Assembly (NCBI GenBank): GCA_017414145.1
Contig: JAFPQL010000166.1
Coordinates: 1-20,408 of the forward strand
From: Oscillospiraceae bacterium
GTDB taxonomy: Bacteria > Bacillota_A > Clostridia > Oscillospirales > Ruminococcaceae
Reading direction: 5' to 3'
Length of the DNA stretch: 20,408 nt
Below, piece after piece: positions 5,736 to 13,313 of the stretch. Position 1 is the first letter of the stretch. The number at the start of each line of letters is the position of its first letter. The position numbers and the translations under genes were made by a program. The notes beneath the pieces are model-generated. The model was not told the origin of the DNA. It did not search any database and saw only the letters and a program-made list of their open reading frames with translations.

Positions 5736-7214
5736 ATGCTTCAACTCGAACAGAATTATGATGTCGTCATAGCGGGCGCGGGCGCCGCGGGACTGTACGC
5801 CGCGCTGCACCTGCCGCCGACGCTCCGCGTGCTGGTACTGGCAAAGCGCGAGGCAACCCTCTGCAATTCCGCGCTGGCGCAGGGCGGCATTGCCGGCGTC
5901 TGGAATTCCCCCGGCGACAACATCGAACTGCACGCCAACGACACCCGCATTGCAGGCGCATTCACGAACAATCCAAAGACGCTGCACATTCTCGTTTCCG
6001 AGGCAGCGCAGGACATCGAGCAGCTTGTCGAGTACGGCGTGAACTTCGACCGCAATGCCGACGGGGACTTCGACCGCACCCTAGAGGGCGGTCACTGCCG
6101 CAGACGCATCTTCCATTACCGCGATTCCACCGGCGCGGAGATTCTGCGCGGCCTGCTCGCACAGACCGGACAGCTCCCGAATGTCACAATCTCCGAATAC
6201 ACAGTCGTCAGCCGTGCGCTCAAGACCGAGACGGGATTTTCCGTCGAGCTGCTGCGCGGCCTGACCTCGGACGAGGAGCCGTCCAGAGATGTCGTGGACT
6301 GCCACTTCCTGATTCTGGCGACGGGCGGCATCGGCAGAGTGTACGAGTACACCACCAACAGCGCGATCGCCACCGGCGACGGCATCCGCATCGCGTATGA
6401 GCTGGGCGCACGCATCAAAAACCTCAGCCTGATCCAGTTCCACCCGACTGCCTTCAACAACAGGCATACGCGGGAGTGCTTCCTGATCTCCGAGGCGGTG
6501 CGCGGCGAGGGCGCCTATCTGCGGAACTGTCATCTGGAGCGCTTCATGCAGCGCTATGACGACCGGCTGGAGCTCGCACCGCGGGATGTTGTCTCGCACG
6601 CGATCATCCTCGAAAGCCAGCGCACCGGCTCCAAAGACTTCTGGCTCGACATCTCCCACAAGGACCCGGAGGAGGTCAAAGCACGCTTCCCGAAGATCTA
6701 CGGCAAGCTCATGGAGCAGGGCTATGACCTGACAAAGGAGCCTGTGCCGATCTATCCGTGCCAGCATTATCTCATGGGCGGCATTGATGTCAATTCCAAC
6801 GCGCAGACCCGCGTGGACAGGCTCTATGCCTGCGGCGAATGCGCACACACCGGCGTCCACGGAAACAACCGTCTCGCCAGCAATTCGCTGCTGGAAGCGC
6901 TGGTCTTCTCCCGCAGGGCGGCGCAGGAAATCGCAAGAGAAGCCGCCGACATCGGCCCGCGCTTTGACCGCGGGGAATTCCCCGAAATTACGGCGACGGA
7001 GCCGATTCCGCACGGCATCCGCACCGAGCTCAGAAAAATTTTGCAGGAAAACTATTTCGTCATCCCGAACACCGAAAATATGCGGGCTGCCTATGAGCGC
7101 GTGACGGAGCTGATTCAGCTCATCGCCTGCGAGGACTGGAAAATGGACCTCGACTATCTGGAGGCGAAGTCGCAGGCAACCTGCGCATACCTGATTCTGG
7201 AGGAACAATTATAA
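5736..7214 (+). CDS. nadB: L-aspartate oxidase (NAD biosynthesis)
   Basis: This encodes 492 residues from the ATG at 5736, with AAGGAGAG 8-9 bases upstream. It oxidises L-aspartate to iminoaspartate, the first step of de novo NAD synthesis, in the cytosol with FAD. The dinucleotide-binding GAGAAG is at residues 14-19, followed by SALAQGGIAG (45-54). The active-site positions of the fumarate reductase/aspartate oxidase family are present: His in QFHPTAF, Glu in EAVRGEGAY, Arg in APRDVV, His in CQHYLMGG, Arg in NNRLASNSLLE. The size is normal for the family although the C-terminal helical region is on the short side. Its stop overlaps the nadC start (TAATG). No nadA, whose product would consume the iminoaspartate, lies in the window. 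Confidence 0.95.
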   Translation: MLQLEQNYDVVIAGAGAAGLYAALHLPPTLRVLVLAKREATLCNSALAQGGIAGVWNSPGDNIELHANDTRIAGAFTNNPKTLHILVSEAAQDIEQLVEYGVNFDRNADGDFDRTLEGGHCRRRIFHYRDSTGAEILRGLLAQTGQLPNVTISEYTVVSRALKTETGFSVELLRGLTSDEEPSRDVVDCHFLILATGGIGRVYEYTTNSAIATGDGIRIAYELGARIKNLSLIQFHPTAFNNRHTRECFLISEAVRGEGAYLRNCHLERFMQRYDDRLELAPRDVVSHAIILESQRTGSKDFWLDISHKDPEEVKARFPKIYGKLMEQGYDLTKEPVPIYPCQHYLMGGIDVNSNAQTRVDRLYACGECAHTGVHGNNRLASNSLLEALVFSRRAAQEIAREAADIGPRFDRGEFPEITATEPIPHGIRTELRKILQENYFVIPNTENMRAAYERVTELIQLIACEDWKMDLDYLEAKSQATCAYLILEEQL

Positions 7215-8056
7215 TGGAGCTGCTGCGTTCTTATGTAGACGAGGTGATCCTGCGCGCACTGCACGAGGATATCACCGGCATGGATGTGACGACAGACTTT
7301 CTGCTCGACGAAGCGCATGAATCCGACGCCTACCTCATGGCAAAGGACGAGGGCATCGTCTGCGGCACGGAGATTGCTGCGAGAGTCTTTGCGCTGGTCG
7401 GCGAGGGCGTGACCTTCACCGCAAGGGCAAAGGACGGCGACCGCGTGAAATACGGCGATATTCTGGCGGTCATGCACGGCAGAACCCGCACGCTGCTCAA
7501 AGGCGAGCGCACCGCACTGAATCTGATGCAGCACCTCTCCGGCATTGCGACCGAGACGCGCCGCTGCGTCGATCTCGTCGCGGGAACCAACGCCTCGATT
7601 GCCGACACGAGAAAGTGCATGGTCGGCATCCGTGCGATGCAGAAATACGCCGTGCGCTGCGGCGGCGGCAGGAATCACCGCTTCAACCTCTCCGACGGCG
7701 CAATGCTGAAGGACAACCATATCGACGCCTGCGGCGGCATTCTGCCGGCAATCACGCAGCTCCGGTCACATATCGGACATATGGTGCGCATTGAGGTCGA
7801 GGTGCGGACGCTCAGCGAGCTGAGAGAGGCGCTCGCGGCAAAGGCCGATATCATCATGCTGGACAACATGGACTGCGAAACGATGAAGGAAGCCGTGCGC
7901 ATCACAGCCGGCGCGGCAAAGCTCGAAGCATCCGGCGGCATCACGCATGACACGCTGCGCGCCGTCGCGGAAACCGGCGTGGACATCATCTCGATCGGCG
8001 CGCTGACCCACAGCGTCAAAGCATTCGATATCTCCATGAAGTGGGGAACCGTATAA
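7214..8056 (+). CDS. nadC: Nicotinate-nucleotide diphosphorylase (quinolinate phosphoribosyltransferase)
   Basis: This encodes 280 residues. The ATG shares its A with the nadB stop codon, indicating translational coupling. The enzyme converts quinolinate and PRPP to nicotinate mononucleotide, with CO2 release. Family motifs are present in order: GERTALNLMQHLSGIAT (about 97-113), DTRK (131-134), KYAVRCGGGRNHRFNLSD (144-161), KDNHI (166-170), IMLDNMD, EASGGIT and ISIGALTHS near the end. The usual DTRKTTPG stretch reads DTRKCMVG here; the arginine and lysine that contact substrate are kept. The length is typical. With nadB it forms the NAD module of this operon. Confidence 0.95.
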   Translation: MELLRSYVDEVILRALHEDITGMDVTTDFLLDEAHESDAYLMAKDEGIVCGTEIAARVFALVGEGVTFTARAKDGDRVKYGDILAVMHGRTRTLLKGERTALNLMQHLSGIATETRRCVDLVAGTNASIADTRKCMVGIRAMQKYAVRCGGGRNHRFNLSDGAMLKDNHIDACGGILPAITQLRSHIGHMVRIEVEVRTLSELREALAAKADIIMLDNMDCETMKEAVRITAGAAKLEASGGITHDTLRAVAETGVDIISIGALTHSVKAFDISMKWGTV

Positions 8057-8119
8057 CTGACAGAACAGAGAAATAAAAAGAGACAGTCTGTCTGAGGCAG
8101 GCTGAAAAGAGGTTACACC

Positions 8120-9388
8120 ATGAAAAAAACTGTCTCCGCGCTGCTCTGTGCGGCGCTGATGCTGACCGGATGTGCGGGAAGGCCGTCCGGCAGCAGCACG
8201 GCATCTTCGGCGCAGGCGCCGCCGGACGGTGCAATTTATGCGTATGATACCGCGTGGCAGCCCGCCGCGGAATCGCTCGGCCTGCCCGCACTTTCACTCG
8301 GAAACACCACCCCCGAAATGTGCCGCCGTGCGGTGATTTCGCAGGGGAACCGCGCCCGCCTTGCCGCCGTCATGCAGCGGGCAAGGGCAGGGGAAGCCGT
8401 AACGGTCGCGTGCATCGGCGGCTCAATCACGCAGGGCACAGGCGCTGCCGCGCCGGGCGATGCCTACGCCGCACGCAATGCGCAGTGGTGGGAAACCGCC
8501 TTTCCGGACGCGGAAATCCGTGCGGTCAATGCCGGCATCGGGGCGACCGGCTCCTATATCGGCGTACACCGCCTCAGCCGCGACCTGCTCTGTGCGCATC
8601 CGGATGTCGTCGTCGTGGAATTCTCCGTCAACGACACAAATCCCGCCCGCGATCTGGAAAGCTATGACAGCCTCGTGCGCCGGATCCTGGAGCAGGACAA
8701 TCACCCCGCCGTCATTCTGCTCTTTATGACGCAGGAGAACGGCACCTCGCTCTATGAGACGCACCGCGCAGTCGGCGAACGGTACAATCTGCCGATGCTG
8801 AGCTATCAAAATGCCGTGCTGCCGGAGATTTCGGCAGGGCATTTCGCATGGGGCGACATCTCTCCGGACAACATTCACCCGAATTCCGCCGGACACGGCA
8901 TCGTCGGGGAGCTGCTGTGGAATTATTACAATTCCGTGCTTGCGGATCTGGATCAGATCGGCACGGAGGACCTGTCCGTGACGGCAGAACCGGTCGGGCA
9001 GGACCGTTACCGCAGCGCCGGAATCCGGAATGCCGAAAACCTGACCCCCGATGCCGCGGAGGGCTTCGCGCCCGCAGAGGTCAACGGACAGTTTCCGCAC
9101 AACTGGGTGACGGAGACGGCGGGCAGCATCCGGTTCACCGTGACGGCACAGAACATCGGCGTGCTGTACGAGCGGACGATCGACGGCAAAAGCGGACAGT
9201 ACGATGTCCTGATCGACGGGCGCTTCGCTGCCACGCTGAACGGCAGCTTTCCGAAGGGCTGGGGCAATTACGCGGAGGCGGCGGAGGTGTTCACCTCGGA
9301 GGCGCCCGCGGAACATACCGTTGAAATCAAAATGTCCGAAGCGAGCAGCGCGGAAGGCTTCCGGCTGCTGGGGCTTCTGACAAGCTGA
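8120..9388 (+). CDS. SGNH/GDSL-hydrolase lipoprotein with C-terminal beta-rich domain
   Basis: This encodes 422 residues with a lipoprotein signal (basic start, hydrophobic run, LTGC with Cys18), so the product is probably anchored outside the cell membrane. All SGNH blocks are visible: GGSIT (catalytic Ser102), NAGIG (Gly139), VEFSVNDT (Asn171) and SPDNIHPN (Asp250, His253). Such enzymes remove acyl groups, often acetyl, from polysaccharides or other esters; the substrate is not evident. Residues from about 290 to the end (PVGQDRYRSAG ... TVEIKM) look like a separate beta-sandwich, possibly carbohydrate-binding. AGAGG lies 9 bases before the ATG. It is 63 bases after nadC and 16 before the next gene, with no terminator between, so it is probably in the nad operon. 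Confidence 0.88.
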   Translation: MKKTVSALLCAALMLTGCAGRPSGSSTASSAQAPPDGAIYAYDTAWQPAAESLGLPALSLGNTTPEMCRRAVISQGNRARLAAVMQRARAGEAVTVACIGGSITQGTGAAAPGDAYAARNAQWWETAFPDAEIRAVNAGIGATGSYIGVHRLSRDLLCAHPDVVVVEFSVNDTNPARDLESYDSLVRRILEQDNHPAVILLFMTQENGTSLYETHRAVGERYNLPMLSYQNAVLPEISAGHFAWGDISPDNIHPNSAGHGIVGELLWNYYNSVLADLDQIGTEDLSVTAEPVGQDRYRSAGIRNAENLTPDAAEGFAPAEVNGQFPHNWVTETAGSIRFTVTAQNIGVLYERTIDGKSGQYDVLIDGRFAATLNGSFPKGWGNYAEAAEVFTSEAPAEHTVEIKMSEASSAEGFRLLGLLTS

Positions 9389-9404
9389 AAAGGAGTGTGC
9401 TGAA

Positions 9405-10010
9405 ATGGCAATGACGATTCTTTATCCGGTCGGGGCGCATCTCTATGTCAACCTGACCAACAAATGTCCGTGCGCCTGCACCTTCTGCATCCGGCAGAAC
9501 GGCGACGGCGCCTACGGCTCTGACAGCCTGTGGCTCAGCCACGAGCCGGATATGGACGAAATCCGTGCGGCGTTTTCCGCATGGAATCTCGCCGACTTCA
9601 CAGAGCTTGTGTTCTGCGGCTACGGCGAGCCGACCGAGGCGCTCGAACTGCTCTGCGCAACAGCCGCCTACGCAAAGACGCTGCCGGGCTGCCCGCCCGT
9701 CCGGCTCAACACAAACGGCCTGTCCGACCTGATTCACGGCAAGCCGACGGCACATCTGCTGAAGGGGCTGGTCGATACGGTGTCCGTCAGCCTCAATGCC
9801 GGCACAAAAAACGAATATCTCGCCGTGACAAGGCCAAAGTGGGACAGCGCCTTTGAGGCCATGCAGCAGTTTGCGTCAGACTGCAAAAAATATGTGCCGC
9901 GGGTGATGTTCACCGTCGTGGATGTCATTCCGCAGGCAGAGATCGACGCGGCGCAGGCCGTCGCGGACGCACTGGGCATCCCGCTGCGCGTCCGGAAATA
10001 CGATTCGTGA
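9405..10010 (+). CDS. TatD-associated-type radical SAM protein
   Basis: This encodes 201 residues, a short radical SAM protein. The start at 9405 has GGAG 9 bases upstream. The cluster motif is in NLTNKCPCACTFCIR (Cys21, Cys25, Cys28, plus an extra Cys23), followed by VFCGYGEPTEAL (the Gly-Glu-Pro SAM-binding element) and VRLNTNGL. This closely fits the family named TatD-associated radical SAM (TIGR04038), usually found beside or fused to tatD-type nuclease genes; the reaction is unknown. No tatD gene is in this window. The protein lacks a long C-terminal extension, which is normal for the family. It is probably cotranscribed with the lipoprotein gene in front and the unknown gene behind. Confidence 0.85.
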   Translation: MAMTILYPVGAHLYVNLTNKCPCACTFCIRQNGDGAYGSDSLWLSHEPDMDEIRAAFSAWNLADFTELVFCGYGEPTEALELLCATAAYAKTLPGCPPVRLNTNGLSDLIHGKPTAHLLKGLVDTVSVSLNAGTKNEYLAVTRPKWDSAFEAMQQFASDCKKYVPRVMFTVVDVIPQAEIDAAQAVADALGIPLRVRKYDS

Positions 10011-10032
10011 GCCCGTCCTCTGCGGACAGTTC

Positions 10033-10042
10033 GGGGGGGGGG
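10033..10042 (+). repeat. Ten-base poly-G tract
   Basis: An uninterrupted run of ten G bases lies in the 67-base spacer between the radical SAM stop codon and the next start codon. It is outside both reading frames as called, because the stop at 10008-10010 precedes it. Such runs mutate by slippage and could change spacing in the mRNA leader; they are also a common place for assembly error. Confidence 0.9.
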
Positions 10043-10077
10043 ATACGGACAAGCGACGGCGGAAAGGAGCCGGAAAG

Positions 10078-10545
10078 ATGGATCAGGCACAGATTGAATG
10101 GCTGCTGGAGCAGGAATACGCGGTCATTGATTTTCTGCCGGAGCAGGTTCCGGCGGACAGCAGCGGACAGTTTTTCGCTGTCGAGCGGTTCTTTTTGCAG
10201 GAGCCGGAGCATTCGGCACTGCGCCGGAAATTCCTGCGCATCCTGCTGAAGCTGTCCTGTTACGCTGCGGTTTCGGCGTACAACCTGACACTGGAACAGG
10301 AAGCGGAGCCGCCGTCTCCCGATCTGCTGGCGGACTGGATGCTCAGCGGCAGCTCTGACATTCTCCTGCTGATTCCGGAGGAGCAGACCCTGCTTTCCGC
10401 CCGGCGGGATGAAACCAATCTCACGGTCTATCACCCGTCGGCGCGCATCCGGACACTTGCCGCACGGCTGGCAGCGGCAGAGGGCTTATTCCTCTGGGCG
10501 CCGCCGTCACAGCCGCAGCCCTGCCCCGCACCGAAATCCGATTGA
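10078..10545 (+). CDS. Conserved-looking hypothetical protein
   Basis: This encodes 155 residues. The frame is open back to 9922, but the ATG at 10078 has AAAGGAG 8 bases upstream, and the region before it overlaps the radical SAM gene in another frame. The product is soluble, acidic and probably helical: MDQAQIEWLLEQEYAVIDFL at the start, a Leu/Arg-rich middle (RRKFLRILLKLSCYAAVSA), and a Pro-rich end (PPSQPQPCPAP). No signal peptide, membrane segment or metal motif. I do not recognise the family. The N-terminal pattern of a short helix, then YAVIDFLPEQVP, could be useful for a profile search. Last gene before a terminator, so last of the nad operon. Confidence 0.75.
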   Translation: MDQAQIEWLLEQEYAVIDFLPEQVPADSSGQFFAVERFFLQEPEHSALRRKFLRILLKLSCYAAVSAYNLTLEQEAEPPSPDLLADWMLSGSSDILLLIPEEQTLLSARRDETNLTVYHPSARIRTLAARLAAAEGLFLWAPPSQPQPCPAPKSD

Positions 10546-10553
10546 TTCCGGCC

Positions 10554-10602
10554 GTGCCGGTGAATCAGGCGTATTCCGTCCGGTTCACCGGCACAGTTTT
10601 TT
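10554..10602 (+). terminator. Intrinsic terminator of the nad operon
   Basis: GTGCCGGTGAA (10554-10564) pairs perfectly with TTCACCGGCAC (10584-10594) around a 19-base loop, followed within two bases by a run of six T (10597-10602). It lies 8 bases after the stop codon of the hypothetical gene, separating this operon from the dockerin gene's promoter. Confidence 0.85.
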
Positions 10603-10621
10603 CAAATTTTTAGAAAAGTAC

Positions 10622-10650
10622 TTGCTTTCCTGTTTCCGGCGTGCTATAAT
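10622..10650 (+). promoter_or_regulatory. Sigma-A-type promoter for the dockerin gene
   Basis: TTGCTT (10622-10627), a 17-base spacer and a perfect TATAAT (10645-10650), with TGC before it giving an extended -10. The start codon lies about 50 bases further on, so the leader is about 42 bases. Confidence 0.8.
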
Positions 10651-10699
10651 GAGGATAAGGCAGCGATGCTGTCAATCTGAAAAAGGGCAGGTGAACCCC

Positions 10700-12532
10700 A
10701 TGAAACTGAAACATCTCGCAGCTTTCCTGACCGCAGCCGTCACGCTCGCAGTCCCGCTCGCCGGCAGCGGCTTTGCTTCCGCCGCACTGGCGGCAGACAC
10801 AGAACCGGCAGCGGACACGGAAACACCGGCAGGCACCGAGACGGCAACAGTGCTTCCGGACTGGATTCCGACCGACTTTGACGCCGCACTGGAATTCCGC
10901 AACACCTACGGCGCCACGCACATTGCGGACGGCCTTGTCTGCATTGTATTCACCGAGGACCCCGCCTTCTTCCGCGAAAAAGAGGGCGAGCCGCCCCGCT
11001 ATCAGACCGTCACAACGGAAGATGTGATGACGGAGGTGTATCACCGGAGCTTCTTCACGGAGGAGAGTCCGTACACCTTTGAAACGGTCGTCTACCTGCC
11101 GGCTGCCGCAGGCGAATTTGAAGTCGCACTGGTTGACACATGGATCAAGGGCGGCGGGCTCGACCTCGGCTACAGCCACGCGGTCGCGCATTACACATTT
11201 GAGACGGACGAACAGCTGAATGTCACCGAAACCGATCTCTTCGGCTGGATGCCCGACTGCATCATCGAGTACTGTGCTTACCGCAACATGAACAGCGCGG
11301 TTTCCGTCCGGGAAAACTATGTGGTGTTCTGTCTGGAGCGAAACGCCGGCAGCCAGTATGAATGGGCGATGCTCCCCCGCAAGGATGACTGCTTTGAGTG
11401 GGCGGAATACAGCGATTGCAGCGAGCTCTCCGCAGCGCTGACAGACGGCGGCTCCGTCTGCGCTGTCAATGTGTACAAGGCCGTAAAGGACGGCTGCGCG
11501 AAGATTTCGTATGAGCTCAGTGCGGTCGATGAGGCAGGGGAGGCAAAGCAGACTGTGACCGCGGACTGCGCTGTCCTGAACAATGCACAGACCGTCCTGC
11601 TGCCCGGCCAGATGCAGGTCACGCTGACGGACCGCCTCACGGGTGCGCTGATTCCGCTTGCGGCGGATCCGGTCACCCTGAACACGCCGGCGATCTGGAC
11701 CGATGTCGTCTATCACGGGCCGGAGGGAGACCTCACCACCGGACCGGTCTACTCGCTGGGGACAAATCCGGCCGTTCTGAAGGAGATTTCCGGATTCTTC
11801 AGCGCGGACAGCTTCTCCTTCACGCTTCACAATCTGCCGGAAGGATACAGTCTGCCCGAAGATGCGCAGCTCCCCGGTTATAATAACGGCACCGTCCTGC
11901 CGGAGGGCAGCCTCAAGGTCACGCGGTTTGAGAACGGCGCCGCGGATGTCGTGTTCCGGCTGAAGAAAACCGCTCCGGGCGCATCCGGCGACCTCAACGG
12001 CGACGGCGAATTCAGCATTGCCGACGCGGTCATCCTGCAAAAATGGCTGATCGGGGAATCCGTCGAACCGTTCGACTGGCAGGCCGCGGACTTTTATCCG
12101 GACGGCCGGCTGAATGCCGTCGATTTCGCGCTGATGAAGCAGGCGCTGCTCGCACAGATGCGGGGCGCCGTCGTCGCTGTCAGGCACATGGCAGCCGGCG
12201 GATTCGTCGGCAAACAATTTGAATATACCGTGTACGAGGAGGACGGAAAGTACTTTTTCAGCAATACCGGCCGGGGCTACAGCAACGAGGAACCGCAGAT
12301 CATTGAAATCCCCAGGGAGCAGTACCGCGCCGTTATGGATTTTGATTACGACAGCTATCTCTATTCATCCGCTGAAGAGCCGGTTGCGTTCGACGGCATC
12401 TCTTACACGACTGTCCTCACCTACGAAGACGGCTCCAAACTCCGAATCAGCCGGAAAATCCCCCTGCTCACGCAGATGCTGGCGCTGCTTGCATCCGTTC
12501 CCGAACCCGATCCCGATTCCACATGGCCCTGA
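10700..12532 (+). CDS. Secreted protein with an internal type I dockerin
   Basis: This encodes 610 residues. The frame is open from 10409, but the ATG at 10700 follows the promoter, has an AGGTG-like site nearby and begins a clear signal peptide (MKLKHLAAFLTAAVTLAVPL, cleavage near ASAALA-ADT). Residues 32-50 are a Thr/Glu/Ala linker. Residues 50-425 match no family I can name; they contain paired Cys and beta-rich stretches. A dockerin lies at about 430-487: first calcium loop DLNGDGEFSIAD with helix VILQKWL, second loop DFYPDGRLNAVD with a degenerate start, helix FALMKQALL. Dockerins bind cohesins on scaffoldins, placing the protein in a cellulosome-like complex. About 120 residues follow the dockerin (YTVYEEDGKYFF, LTYEDGSKLRISRK), which is unusual. 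Its own promoter and terminator make it a single-gene unit. Confidence 0.85.
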   Translation: MKLKHLAAFLTAAVTLAVPLAGSGFASAALAADTEPAADTETPAGTETATVLPDWIPTDFDAALEFRNTYGATHIADGLVCIVFTEDPAFFREKEGEPPRYQTVTTEDVMTEVYHRSFFTEESPYTFETVVYLPAAAGEFEVALVDTWIKGGGLDLGYSHAVAHYTFETDEQLNVTETDLFGWMPDCIIEYCAYRNMNSAVSVRENYVVFCLERNAGSQYEWAMLPRKDDCFEWAEYSDCSELSAALTDGGSVCAVNVYKAVKDGCAKISYELSAVDEAGEAKQTVTADCAVLNNAQTVLLPGQMQVTLTDRLTGALIPLAADPVTLNTPAIWTDVVYHGPEGDLTTGPVYSLGTNPAVLKEISGFFSADSFSFTLHNLPEGYSLPEDAQLPGYNNGTVLPEGSLKVTRFENGAADVVFRLKKTAPGASGDLNGDGEFSIADAVILQKWLIGESVEPFDWQAADFYPDGRLNAVDFALMKQALLAQMRGAVVAVRHMAAGGFVGKQFEYTVYEEDGKYFFSNTGRGYSNEEPQIIEIPREQYRAVMDFDYDSYLYSSAEEPVAFDGISYTTVLTYEDGSKLRISRKIPLLTQMLALLASVPEPDPDSTWP

Positions 12533-12556
12533 ACACAGCTTCCGTACGAAATACAA

Positions 12557-12584
12557 GGCTCCCGATCAGATTTCGGGAGCCTTT
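12557..12584 (+). terminator. Intrinsic terminator after the dockerin gene
   Basis: GGCTCCCGA (12557-12565) pairs with TCGGGAGCC (12573-12581) around a 7-base loop, followed by TTTCGT. The stem is strong, the T-run short. It is 24 bases past the stop codon. Confidence 0.7.
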
Positions 12585-12665
12585 CGTCTGCTGATGCCGT
12601 CAACGGGGCGGGGCGCCCGCTGCACCGGCGCACCGCAGACCCGTCCCTCAAATTCCGGAAAGCAC

Positions 12666-12694
12666 TTGATTTCAGGATGCAGATACGGTATAAT
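12666..12694 (+). promoter_or_regulatory. Sigma-A-type promoter for the exonuclease-dinB operon
   Basis: TTGATT (12666-12671), a 17-base spacer and a perfect TATAAT (12689-12694). Transcription would begin near 12701, which leaves too little leader for an ATG at 12711 and supports the start at 12750. I see no CGAAC-N4-GTTCG-type LexA box across the promoter, so SOS control is not evident. Confidence 0.75.
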
Positions 12695-12749
12695 AGCAAG
12701 GGAATCCCTGATGAAATCTGACACGCAGAAAAACCGTAAGGAAATGAAA

Positions 12750-13283
12750 ATGGGACAGTTTATTGTATTTGATGTGGAAACGCCGAACCGCGCAAACAGC
12801 CGGATGAGCGCCATCGGCATCACCGTCGTCACGGACGGGCAGATCACCGGCGGGTTCTATTCCCCGGTCAATCCGGAAACACATTTTGACGCGTTCAATA
12901 CACAGCTGACCGGCATCAGCGCGGAGACCGTGCGGGACGCACCGAACTTCGCCGCGCTCTGGCCGGAAATCGAGCCGGTTCTGAGCAGCGGGCTGCTCGT
13001 CGCGCACAACGCCGTATTCGATCTGAGCGTTCTGCGGCACTGTCTGCACGATTATCAGATCGCGTGGAGGCCGTATGTCCGGTATCTCTGCACCGTGCAG
13101 ATGGGCAGGCGCCTGCTGCCGGATATGCGGCATAATCTGGATGTGATGTGCCGGTATTACGGCATCGCACTCGACCACCATCAGGCGGCAAGCGACAGCC
13201 GTGCCTGCGCGGAGATCCTGCTGCGGTATCTGCAAAGCGGCGCGGAGGTCAGCCGGTTTATCCGGACCTGCCGGCTGGGCTGA
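12750..13283 (+). CDS. DEDDh-family 3'-5' exonuclease (DnaQ/PolC epsilon-like)
   Basis: This encodes 177 residues, a single-domain exonuclease. The frame is open upstream to 12219, but the ATG at 12750 has AAGGA 8 bases before it and a suitable leader. All three exonuclease motifs are present: FDVET (Asp8, Glu10), AHNAVFDLSVL (Asn87, Asp91) and HQAASD (His144, Asp149 in the HxAxxD pattern). These coordinate two metal ions to remove nucleotides from a 3' end. The length equals that of a lone proofreading domain with no polymerase or helicase attached. It sits 30 bases upstream of dinB in the same operon, which hints at a repair or lesion-bypass role. Confidence 0.9.
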   Translation: MGQFIVFDVETPNRANSRMSAIGITVVTDGQITGGFYSPVNPETHFDAFNTQLTGISAETVRDAPNFAALWPEIEPVLSSGLLVAHNAVFDLSVLRHCLHDYQIAWRPYVRYLCTVQMGRRLLPDMRHNLDVMCRYYGIALDHHQAASDSRACAEILLRYLQSGAEVSRFIRTCRLG

Positions 13284-13313
13284 CCGGACAGCGGACGAAA
13301 GGAGGCAAAGGAA

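Noticed and set aside
6081..7208. A minus-strand open frame (375 codons) inside nadB
   Set aside because: It is an antisense shadow of a well-supported nadB with all active-site motifs; it has no ribosome binding site or family match.
10610..12217. A minus-strand open frame (535 codons) opposite the dockerin gene
   Set aside because: It is an antisense shadow. It would overlap the promoter and signal peptide of the real gene and shows no recognisable domain.
12711..12752. An earlier start for the exonuclease (ATG at 12711)
   Set aside because: The predicted transcript starts near 12701, leaving about 10 bases of leader and no good ribosome binding site. The ATG at 12750 is adjacent to AAGGA and begins directly before the first exonuclease motif.
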